Positions 25,921 to 32,989 of a DNA stretch of 33,082 nt are shown piece after piece. The position numbers were made by a program, and so were the translations under genes. How positions within the stretch are numbered: the stretch's first letter is position 1; the number at the start of each line of letters is the position of its first letter. The notes under the pieces are model-generated. The model had not been told where the DNA came from. It ran no database searches and saw nothing but the letters and a program-made list of their open reading frames with translations. This DNA comes from LSNR01 sp964603325 (lineage in GTDB: Bacteria > Patescibacteriota > Minisyncoccia > Moranbacterales > UBA9337). The stretch is taken from positions 1 to 33,082 of the forward strand of contig CAZRUH010000004.1 in NCBI GenBank assembly GCA_964603325.1, in the 5' to 3' direction.

Positions 25921-26844
25921 TTATTTTGAAAAAAAATCGGTTTTATTTTTGAATTCCTCAAAAATTTTCGGACCCTGGGGCTTCGGTAAAAAAATCAAAG
26001 CATCATCATCAGCGCCTATTAAACTGTTTTTTCTTTTTGTTTTTGGATTTTTTTTTATTTTCTTTAACTCAATTTCTTTCAAACATTTTTCCAACCAAGA
26101 AAAGTCAATCAACTTTTCCAACAACAATCTTATTTTCTTTGTAAAAAAATTGTCTTCAACCATTTTTAAATATTCACCTCCGGACAAATAATAGTTTTCT
26201 TTATAATCAACTATCCATCTGTTTCTTAGCTGAAATCTCTTAAAATATCCGCCAACATCAAAAATAGGGACGGTAAAAAAATATTCATTGGAAGAAAATA
26301 AGTCTTTATTTCTGATTTTCAAAGATTTTGATGTAATAAAATAATTAAAACAAACTCTATCTTTTGTCTTTTTTTTGTGTCTCCTTTTTTTCATTAAATG
26401 AGTTATTATTGTTATTGCGGTTCTACCGGACCAAATCTTTCCGGATTTTAAAACAACCAAAACATCCCAATCGCTTTTTATTTTAGCATTTTTCATTGCT
26501 AAGCGACCGGTAATGAGAATCATTCTGACGAAAGGGCTGATTCTTAACAAAAGCATCACTTTACGCAACCTCTTTATTTTAGAAACAGATATTTTGTCTC
26601 TCCAAACTCTTTTTTTTATCAAAAAATCTCTACCTTTTAGAAAATAAAAACCTCGCTTATTGTTTACAAAGGTTCGCAAAATATTACTATTTTTAAATTC
26701 AAAAAAAACATCGCCTAAACTACATTTTTTTTCACTTCCTTCATCACTGTTCATATATTTCCACACCTCAAAAAGAGTTAAAGGATATTCAAGAACATCA
26801 TAATAACAAATCGTTTTTATTATTTTTCTTTCAAGGCTGTTCAT
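25921..26844 (-). CDS. winged-helix / nucleotidyltransferase-like protein
   Basis: A 307-aa protein. The N-terminal part (about 1-75) resembles a winged helix (LERKIIKTICYYDVLEYP, then the RGFYFLKGR wing). The central part looks like a minimal nucleotidyltransferase core: TGRLAMKNAKIKSDWDVLVV (112-131), with Asp125 and Asp127 in the S-D-x-D position, although the usual Gly-Ser pair is Gly-Arg here. The C-terminal third is basic (KKIKKNPKTKRKN). Similar proteins occur in candidate-phyla genomes, with unknown substrate. It opens the run dxs-rnhB-ruvC. The Gly-Arg change makes activity uncertain. Confidence 0.65.
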   Translation of the reverse strand: MNSLERKIIKTICYYDVLEYPLTLFEVWKYMNSDEGSEKKCSLGDVFFEFKNSNILRTFVNNKRGFYFLKGRDFLIKKRVWRDKISVSKIKRLRKVMLLLRISPFVRMILITGRLAMKNAKIKSDWDVLVVLKSGKIWSGRTAITIITHLMKKRRHKKKTKDRVCFNYFITSKSLKIRNKDLFSSNEYFFTVPIFDVGGYFKRFQLRNRWIVDYKENYYLSGGEYLKMVEDNFFTKKIRLLLEKLIDFSWLEKCLKEIELKKIKKNPKTKRKNSLIGADDDALIFLPKPQGPKIFEEFKNKTDFFSK

Positions 26845-26882
26845 CGTTTTTTACCGTTAATTTCATACAAATAATTTAATTT

Positions 26883-26891
26883 ATTCTACCA
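26883..26891 (-). promoter_or_regulatory. extended -10 promoter of the dxs operon
   Basis: On the minus strand TGG followed by TAGAAT (26891-26883), i.e. a TGn extended -10 with a 5/6 hexamer. No -35 stands out. It is 39 bases before the nucleotidyltransferase-like start and close to the divergent ABC-operon promoter. Confidence 0.4.
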
Positions 26892-26935
26892 TACCGAACG
26901 CCAAAAATAAAAAACAAATTAAGAATATTGCATTA

Positions 26936-26963
26936 TTGCAAGTTGCTCATTAACTGCTATAAT
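26936..26963 (+). promoter_or_regulatory. promoter of the metal ABC transporter cassette, with overlapping dyad
   Basis: TTGCAA (26936-26941), a 16-base spacer and a perfect TATAAT (26958-26963). The predicted start near 26970 is only about 12 bases ahead of the ATG at 26982. A small palindrome TTGCA-TTAT-TGCAA (26928-26941) covers the -35, where a repressor could bind. Confidence 0.65.
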
Positions 26964-26981
26964 TAAACTTAACATAAGACT

Positions 26982-27455
26982 ATGAATAATTTAAAAAATT
27001 TTTGGCAATTGGCGATTTTTCAAATATTCAAAAGCGGATATTGTGTTTCTGTTTTTTTGGCGTCTTTAATTATTATAACCTTGTTTGCGCCAAGAAACAT
27101 TTTTCATCACAACAACATTTTTGGATATTTATTTATTGTTACAACATCTCTCTTGATAACTTGCTTGGTAAGAAATATAAAAGAGAAAGTTTTTTCAGCA
27201 AGATTAAATGGGGCTTCCGTTTTGGGCGTCATTTCAATTATTCTTGGCTTTGGAGCTTTGGAAGTTTGCGCCATAAGCGCTCCGGTTTGCGGACTTTATA
27301 TCGGAACCGGGTTTTTGGCGCTGGCTATTCCAAATTTTGCCTTAAATTTTTTTGAAAAATACAATCTTTTGATTATTTTATTTTCTTTTGTTTTTCAATT
27401 TTTCGCCTTATATCAAATGAATTGCTTTTCAATAAAAAAATGCTCAAAAAAATAA
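26982..27455 (+). CDS. small polytopic membrane protein with cysteine pairs, ABC cassette leader
   Basis: A 157-aa membrane protein with about four helices (near 20-38, 47-62, 80-112, 122-142). I do not recognise the family. In the third region the motif EVCAISAPVCG places two cysteines six residues apart in or near a helix, and the C-terminus ends CFSIKKCSKK. Such Cys pairs recall small metal-transport proteins of the MerT/MerC kind only in a general way. It is the first gene after the promoter, 12 bases before the ZnuC-like ATPase. It may supply the substrate-handling part that the cassette otherwise lacks; this is inference. Confidence 0.7.
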   Translation: MNNLKNFWQLAIFQIFKSGYCVSVFLASLIIITLFAPRNIFHHNNIFGYLFIVTTSLLITCLVRNIKEKVFSARLNGASVLGVISIILGFGALEVCAISAPVCGLYIGTGFLALAIPNFALNFFEKYNLLIILFSFVFQFFALYQMNCFSIKKCSKK

Positions 27456-27467
27456 TATTTAAATCTT

Positions 27468-28169
27468 ATGAAAAAAGTCGTTTTAAAGGTTTCCGACCTG
27501 CAAGTTAAACTAAATAATGAAAATGTTATCAACAACTTATCTTTTTCCGTTTCTCGTGGAGATTTTCTAACAATACTTGGTCCAAACGGATCCGGAAAAA
27601 CAGTGCTATTTAAATCTTTGTTAAAATTAATTCCCCATCAGAAAGGAAATATCCACTGGGATAAAAATGTTAAAATCGGATATTTACCGCAAGGATTAAC
27701 TCAGCTAAAACTAAAGAATGTTCCCATATTGGCAAAAGAATTTCTCTTGTTAAAAAAAATTTCCTTAAAAAAAATTCATTCTTTACTGCGATTAGTTGGA
27801 ATTAGTGATAAAGACATTTTAAACAAACAACTTGGCAACCTTTCCGGTGGTCAATTCCAGAGAATTTTATTGGCATGGACACTGGCAAGCGATCCCAACA
27901 TTTTACTGTTTGACGAACCAACAACCGGAATAGACATTCAAGGAGAAAAAAACATTTACACATTGTTGCGAAAAATGCAAAAAAGAAAAGATTTAACGGT
28001 ATTGTTAATCACTCACGATTTTAATATAATTTACAAATACTCAACTAACGTCCTCTGCCTAAGTAAAAACATTGCTTGCAAAACCAAGCCATTAAACGCT
28101 CTCTCTTCGGAAAATTTGGAAAAATTATACGGAATGCCCGTAAAGTTTTACAAACATAATCATAATTAA
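27468..28169 (+). CDS. metal ABC transporter ATP-binding protein (ZnuC/TroB-like)
   Basis: A 233-aa ABC ATPase of the zinc/manganese importer type. Walker A is GPNGSGKT (38-45), signature LSGGQ (125-129), Walker B ILLFDEPTTGID with Asp149 and Glu150, and the H-loop His183 (ITHDF). The Q-loop is at GYLPQG. It pairs with the permease gene that starts 4 bases later; both resemble the ZnuCB/TroBC family, which moves Zn2+ or Mn2+. Metal specificity cannot be told from these residues. Confidence 0.93.
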   Translation: MKKVVLKVSDLQVKLNNENVINNLSFSVSRGDFLTILGPNGSGKTVLFKSLLKLIPHQKGNIHWDKNVKIGYLPQGLTQLKLKNVPILAKEFLLLKKISLKKIHSLLRLVGISDKDILNKQLGNLSGGQFQRILLAWTLASDPNILLFDEPTTGIDIQGEKNIYTLLRKMQKRKDLTVLLITHDFNIIYKYSTNVLCLSKNIACKTKPLNALSSENLEKLYGMPVKFYKHNHN

Positions 28170-28173
28170 TTAT

Positions 28174-28947
28174 ATGAATGATCAACTTTTATCAAGCTTA
28201 ATAAGTGCTATTGTTGTTGGTGGAGTTGCCGGATATTTGGGCTCGCTAATGATTCAAAAAAAAATGGCTTTAATTGCCGGTCCATTGGGACATTTAGCCT
28301 TCCCCGGAGTGGCGTTAGCGCTTCTTTATGGTTTTGATATTTCACTGGGAGCTTTTCCTTTTATCATTTTGGGCATCCTATTTATTTGGATTTTAGAAAT
28401 AAAAACTAAATTACCTACAGAAACATTAACCGCCATTGTTTTTGCTTTCGGTGTTTCCGTGGCATTAATTTTTTTGCCACTGGAAGAAGCTGAAAGCGCC
28501 TTAGCCGGAAACATTGCAAACATTAGTTGGCAAAATACCATTATCACTCTTTTACTTTCCTTGATTGTGTTTATTATCACTAAAACCATTTATGATAAAA
28601 TAATTTTAATGAACATATCTGAAGATTTGGCAATAATAGAGGGTGTTAAAATTAAAAAATATAATTTAATTTATCTCCTGTCTGTAGCAACCATAGTCGC
28701 TTTGGGAGTTAAACTTGTGGGGGTATTATTAACCGCCGCGTTGGTAGCGTTACCGGCGGCTACCGCCAGAAATCTAACGATATCATTAAAAAATTATTCT
28801 TATTTATCAATCTTTTTTGGTGTTTTGTCTCCAATTATTGGATTGTTGCTGTCTAAAATAATTGCTTTTCCGGCGGGAACATTGATAATAATTTCCGGAT
28901 CTTTTTTGTTTTTAATTTCAATTTTTATGAAAAATAAAATTTTATGA
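28174..28947 (+). CDS. metal ABC transporter permease (ZnuB/TroC-like)
   Basis: A 257-aa integral membrane permease of the ABC-3 family. It shows the GPLGHLAFPGVALALLYG segment near the N-terminus and the VGVLLTAALVALPAATARNLT segment that contacts the ATPase near the C-terminus; around eight helices fit the family. No separate substrate-binding protein gene (ZnuA-like) is found on either side. Its stop overlaps the esterase start by four bases (ATGA). Confidence 0.92.
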   Translation: MNDQLLSSLISAIVVGGVAGYLGSLMIQKKMALIAGPLGHLAFPGVALALLYGFDISLGAFPFIILGILFIWILEIKTKLPTETLTAIVFAFGVSVALIFLPLEEAESALAGNIANISWQNTIITLLLSLIVFIITKTIYDKIILMNISEDLAIIEGVKIKKYNLIYLLSVATIVALGVKLVGVLLTAALVALPAATARNLTISLKNYSYLSIFFGVLSPIIGLLLSKIIAFPAGTLIIISGSFLFLISIFMKNKIL

Positions 28948-30056
28948 AATTATCAAAAAAAGCCATCTTTGCTCTGATTGTCATAATAATTTTGATTTTT
29001 TTTGCCATTTTTATTTTTATAAAAAAACAAAAATATCACGCTCCAAGCACTTCATCAATCACTTCAAAACAAAACTTGACCACCAAGAATATTATTAGCA
29101 AATACAAAACATATTCTCAAGGAGAATATGTTTTCTCTCTTTCCCACCAAAAAATGAAACGTTTCTACAAAATATATATTCCTTCCGGTTATAACCCTAA
29201 AAAATCCACACCTCTTGTTATAGTTTTTCATGGCGGAGGCGGAAATATGGAAAAAAGTTCTCAATATTTCAAGTTTAATCAAAAAGCCGAAAAAGAAAAC
29301 TTCCTGGTTGTTTACCCGGAGGGAACGGGAGTAAGAATTGGAGAAAATTTACTTGGAACATGGAATGGTGGAGATTGTTGCGGTCCGGCAAAAGAAAATA
29401 ATATTGATGATGTTGGTTTTATAAAAAAAATGCTGACAAACATTAAAAATACTTTTAACATAAACGATAAAATGATATTTTCCACCGGTATGTCAAACGG
29501 AGCAATTATGACCTATCGTCTGGCATGCGAATTATCTAAAGAAATAGCAGCTGTTGCTCCTGTTGCGTCTGTTGGGCATTATCAAAACTGCCACCCCGAA
29601 AGACCTGTTCCAATACTACACATTCATGGATTAAATGATCCTTGTGCTCCTTACAACGGATGCCAAGAATGCAAAAGTTGTATTCAAACCTACTTAAAAG
29701 CGTTGGGAATCAAAACGAAAAATAACAATTCTTCGGCAATGTCTGTTCCGAAATACATTGAAAGGTGGAGAAAAACAAACAAATGCTCTGACAAAACAAA
29801 AACAATCTACAAAAAAGGTGGTGCTACTTGTAAGAAATATTTAAATTGCTTAGATAATGCTGATATAATTTTATGCACTGTTAAAAATATGGGACATGTT
29901 TGGCCCGGAAAAGCGGAATACGGATCAACCTCTTGTCAACAAAAACCCAACGGAAAGTTATGTTCTCTATGGAAAAAAATTGTCGGCAAAACCAGTACCG
30001 ATATTTCAGCCAATGATATGATTTGGGATTTTTTCAAAAAACATCCCTTGGAATAA
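28944..30056 (+). CDS. secreted PHB-depolymerase/feruloyl-esterase-like hydrolase, Cys-rich
   Basis: A 370-aa alpha/beta hydrolase of the LpqC/PHB-depolymerase-like esterase group. An N-terminal membrane helix (about 8-26) acts as anchor or signal. Oxyanion region is FHGGGG (95-100), the nucleophile is Ser184 in GMSNG, and the likely triad partners are Asp232 (HGLNDP) and His318 (GHVWPG). The core motif GTWNGGDCCGPA is typical of the family. There are 14 cysteines, several clustered at 234-246 (CAPYNGCQECKSC) and 281-340, which suggests disulfides and export. Natural substrates are esters of plant or storage polymers or small esters. It is coupled to the metal permease by a four-base overlap. 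Confidence 0.88.
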   Translation: MKLSKKAIFALIVIIILIFFAIFIFIKKQKYHAPSTSSITSKQNLTTKNIISKYKTYSQGEYVFSLSHQKMKRFYKIYIPSGYNPKKSTPLVIVFHGGGGNMEKSSQYFKFNQKAEKENFLVVYPEGTGVRIGENLLGTWNGGDCCGPAKENNIDDVGFIKKMLTNIKNTFNINDKMIFSTGMSNGAIMTYRLACELSKEIAAVAPVASVGHYQNCHPERPVPILHIHGLNDPCAPYNGCQECKSCIQTYLKALGIKTKNNNSSAMSVPKYIERWRKTNKCSDKTKTIYKKGGATCKKYLNCLDNADIILCTVKNMGHVWPGKAEYGSTSCQQKPNGKLCSLWKKIVGKTSTDISANDMIWDFFKKHPLE

Positions 30057-30068
30057 TAAAAAGTGTCT

Positions 30069-31169
30069 TTAAGCAATTTTGTTTAAAATTTCAATTGCTT
30101 TTTTAATATCATTATTTTTAGAAGAAAAAGAAATTCTAAAATGAGTGTTTTTTTCACTGAAAGCGCTTCCCGGAACCACCAAAAGATTATTTTCCAAACA
30201 CTTTTTAATAAATTTATCGCCATCAAAAGGATACTTTATAAAAAAATAAAAAGATCCAAAAGGATTGTTGATTTCATATTTATCTTTCAACTTTGAAAAA
30301 ATAAAATTTCGCCTTTTTTTGTATTTTTTTACGAAGTCTAATGTATTCACTTCAAATGCTTTCAATGCCGCATATTGCAAAGGGGTTGGCGCGCAAACAA
30401 AAGTAAACTGCTGAACCTTAATCACTTCCTCCACCAACTCGCTCGGAAGATGAATATACCCGATTCGCCAACCGGTCATAGCATAAGACTTGGAAAAACC
30501 TCCCAAAGTGATTGCTTTTTTATAGAAAGATCCTATGGAAAAATGCGGTCGCTCTTGCTCATAAACAAAATTTTCATAAATTTCATCGGAAATAATATAC
30601 AAATTGTTTTTCTCCGCTATTCTAGCTACCTCCTTCAATTCACTTTCCGTCCAAACATAACCGGTAGGATTTTCGGGAGAGTTGACGATAATTGCTCTTG
30701 TTTTTTTGGAAACAGCTTCCTGAATATTTTTTATATTTAAAGAAAAGTTTTCATTTTTTGAAACAATCTTTGGAACACCGCCATATAACAAAACCAATTG
30801 CTTATAACCAACAAAATAAGGATCAAAAATGATTACCTCATCTCCGGAATTAATTATTGCCGGTAAAACCACACTCAAACCGCCGGAAACCGCCGAAGTT
30901 ATAATCGTATTGTTTTCCGTTGCTGTCTTAATTTTGTTTTTCCTCCTTAACTTTTCAACCACCTTTTTTCTTAGCTCAAGCACCCCGACAGTTAAAGAGT
31001 AATCATTAAAATCATTCTCTATCGCCTTTTGAGCCTCTTCTTTAATTTCTTTTGGCACCGCAAAATCCGGTTTACCAATGCTCAAATCTATTGGATTGTT
31101 TAATTTTTGCGCCAACTCAAACACTTTCCGAATTTCACTAATATTCATTTTTTTTGTATTTTTTGACAT
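30069..31169 (-). CDS. class I/II aminotransferase (aspartate/aromatic type)
   Basis: A 366-aa PLP-dependent aminotransferase of fold type I. PLP is held by Lys227 (GGFSKSYAMTGWRIGY); NPTG is at 167-170, Asp195 and Tyr198 stack on the cofactor, and Arg236 marks the motif end. I start it at the ATG of MSKNTKKMN; an upstream in-frame ATG would add 17 residues and overlap pheA, and those residues (MMFWGVIKFSS...) look like out-of-gene sequence. Located after tyrA and pheA, it probably makes Phe and Tyr from the keto acids (or arogenate from prephenate); it may also act as an aspartate aminotransferase. It ends 12 bases from the convergent esterase stop. Confidence 0.9.
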   Translation of the reverse strand: MSKNTKKMNISEIRKVFELAQKLNNPIDLSIGKPDFAVPKEIKEEAQKAIENDFNDYSLTVGVLELRKKVVEKLRRKNKIKTATENNTIITSAVSGGLSVVLPAIINSGDEVIIFDPYFVGYKQLVLLYGGVPKIVSKNENFSLNIKNIQEAVSKKTRAIIVNSPENPTGYVWTESELKEVARIAEKNNLYIISDEIYENFVYEQERPHFSIGSFYKKAITLGGFSKSYAMTGWRIGYIHLPSELVEEVIKVQQFTFVCAPTPLQYAALKAFEVNTLDFVKKYKKRRNFIFSKLKDKYEINNPFGSFYFFIKYPFDGDKFIKKCLENNLLVVPGSAFSEKNTHFRISFSSKNNDIKKAIEILNKIA

Positions 31170-31188
31170 AAAAATAACAATAATAAAA

Positions 31189-31983
31189 CTAGAAAACTTT
31201 ATAACTCCCCAAAACATCAACCTTTACAAAGGTTTGTAAAAACTTAATCGCTTCTCTCATTTTTTTGTTTTTCATATCAGTTTCAATATCCACATAAAAA
31301 ATGTAGTCATTCATTTTTTTGCCGGTAGGTATGGACTCTATTTTGGATAAATTTAAATCCTTTATTTTAAAAATAGAAAGAATTTCAAAAAGCAATCCCG
31401 AACGATCCTCTTGTGGAGTAATAATAAGCGAAGTTTTATCTCCGTCAACCAGACAAGGACCCACGCCAATTTCTATAAAACGGGTAAAGTTGTTTTTTTT
31501 ATTGGTAATTTTTTTTCGCAAAACTTTTAATTTATAAAAATTTGCCGCTTCCTCACTGCCGATAGCTACAACTTTTTTATTCTTGCCGGCGACTTCCATT
31601 GCTCGTGAAGTTGATGACACCTCCATAATTTCAACTCCTTTATTCCTTAAAAAATTTATATAATCACTACACTGTATCAGTGCTTGGGCGTGCGACATAA
31701 CAGTGGTAAAGTTTTTTTTCTGACCGGCCAAAATATGGCTGATTTCATAATCAAAACTCTTAAAAATGCAAATCTTATTTTTCTGTAAAGACAAAAAGGT
31801 TTCTCTTACGGAACCATTTAGCATATTTTCAATAGGCACAATTCCACGACTTTCATTGTTTAAATTAAGAAAGACATCACAAATGGAATTAACTGCAATT
31901 ATGCTCTTATTTTTATAATTTGCAAGAGCCAAATTATATGAATAACTGAATTTTGGACCAAGAATATAGATTTTTTTAATCAT
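31189..31983 (-). CDS. pheA: prephenate dehydratase with ACT domain
   Basis: A 264-aa prephenate (or arogenate) dehydratase, which converts prephenate to phenylpyruvate on the way to phenylalanine. The catalytic region has GIVPIENMLNGSVRET (46-62) and the TRF motif (Thr167-Phe169). The C-terminal ACT domain (about 186-258) includes RSGLLFEILSIF and LSKIESIP. The N-terminal start GPKFSYSYNLAL differs from the usual GPxGTFSHxAA. In the ACT domain the ESRP motif is ESIP, which loses the conserved Arg. No chorismate mutase domain is fused. It overlaps tyrA by four bases. Confidence 0.92.
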   Translation of the reverse strand: MIKKIYILGPKFSYSYNLALANYKNKSIIAVNSICDVFLNLNNESRGIVPIENMLNGSVRETFLSLQKNKICIFKSFDYEISHILAGQKKNFTTVMSHAQALIQCSDYINFLRNKGVEIMEVSSTSRAMEVAGKNKKVVAIGSEEAANFYKLKVLRKKITNKKNNFTRFIEIGVGPCLVDGDKTSLIITPQEDRSGLLFEILSIFKIKDLNLSKIESIPTGKKMNDYIFYVDIETDMKNKKMREAIKFLQTFVKVDVLGSYKVF

Positions 31984-32810
31984 GATAATATTTTTATTAA
32001 TCTATCTGTTACTTTCATTGCTCTTTGGGCCATATCGCCAAAATATTTTTTACTTATATAAAAAATATTATAAAATTTCTCAACATCACCTCTTTTTACC
32101 GCTTCAGACAATTCATCTACTGATTTTTTATATTTCAAAATTACTTCTTTGGCATAAGGATTAAAGTTTTGCATATCAGTGTACAAGCCCGGATCTTGAG
32201 CCAAGATTCTTCCAACAGCATATAGTCTCATTAGATAAACCGGGGTAGCTATGCATTCTCCTTTTTTTAAATCATAACCCATAGATTGAAGAGTTCGCCC
32301 CAATGATAGCGTAGAGAAATGCGTCAAACACTGGATTGTCGCCATTTGTTTGTCATGTTCATCAGCGGTCATTTCCAAAATATTTAAACCAAGATTTTCC
32401 AAAAAATACTTATACCATTTATAATATTTTCCTTCATTCTCTTTACATAAGATAAAGTTTTGATTTTTAAATTCCGTTGTCGGTCCAAACAAAGGATGTC
32501 CTCCAATTATTTCAGCATTCGGACAATTTTTTTCCATAGTTTTCAGAGGAAGTTTTTTAACAGAGGTAAAATCCGTTAACAACGCTCCTCTTTTTAAAAA
32601 GGGAGCAATTTCTTTTATAACTTCAATCGTTTTGTGAATTGGGACGGTTATAATTACAATGTCACCAATTTGCGCAACATCAATATTTGATAATTTAGTA
32701 TCCAGATCAGAAACATAAACATTGTAATCAGTTTTTTTAAACTCCTCAATAAACTTTCTTCCCATTTTCCCCCTTCCTCCAATAACTGAAATGGTTTTCG
32801 GCTTAATCAT
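31980..32810 (-). CDS. tyrA: prephenate/arogenate dehydrogenase
   Basis: A 276-aa TyrA-family NAD(P)-dependent dehydrogenase that makes 4-hydroxyphenylpyruvate (or tyrosine from arogenate). The Rossmann motif is GGRGKMG (11-17), like that of E. coli TyrA; the prephenate-binding HP is His104-Pro105 in GGHPLFGP; QCLTHFSTLSLG (159-170) supplies the catalytic-helix His163. No chorismate mutase domain precedes it. It opens the operon and overlaps pheA by ATGA. Whether prephenate or arogenate is preferred is not clear. Confidence 0.93.
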   Translation of the reverse strand: MIKPKTISVIGGRGKMGRKFIEEFKKTDYNVYVSDLDTKLSNIDVAQIGDIVIITVPIHKTIEVIKEIAPFLKRGALLTDFTSVKKLPLKTMEKNCPNAEIIGGHPLFGPTTEFKNQNFILCKENEGKYYKWYKYFLENLGLNILEMTADEHDKQMATIQCLTHFSTLSLGRTLQSMGYDLKKGECIATPVYLMRLYAVGRILAQDPGLYTDMQNFNPYAKEVILKYKKSVDELSEAVKRGDVEKFYNIFYISKKYFGDMAQRAMKVTDRLIKILS

Positions 32811-32846
32811 TTTATCTATTTTTACAGTTTATTATCACTTCAAAAA

Positions 32847-32875
32847 ATAATACTACTAAAAAACAAAATCTGCAA
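32847..32875 (-). promoter_or_regulatory. promoter of tyrA-pheA-aminotransferase
   Basis: On the minus strand TTGCAG (32875-32870), a 17-base spacer and TATTAT (32852-32847). The -10 matches 5/6, the -35 3/6. The predicted start near 32840 leaves about 30 bases of leader, too short for an attenuator or T-box. Confidence 0.5.
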
Positions 32876-32946
32876 ATGATTATGTGCTACATTCAAGAAA
32901 ATAACCGCATCATATTAAACAACTCAAAACCTCCAAATTTCCATCC

Positions 32947-32989
32947 TTTCATTACCATATTACATAATATGGTAATATTTTAGTTTTAA
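32947..32989. repeat. 43-bp terminal repeat, copy 2, with 12-2-12 palindrome
   Basis: Matches copy 1 (22-64) at 41 of 43 bases in direct orientation. The core palindrome (32951-32976) has the same 12-bp arm ATTACCATATTA and its reverse complement, but the central dinucleotide is CA instead of TG, which is the reverse complement of the copy 1 centre. The same T-rich tail follows. The flanks outside the 43 bp differ from copy 1. It lies upstream of the tyrA promoter, in the gap without genes. Confidence 0.85.

Noticed and set aside
31170..31220. 17-residue N-terminal extension of the aminotransferase
   Set aside because: It would overlap pheA by 32 bases and its residues do not look like a class I aminotransferase N-terminus.
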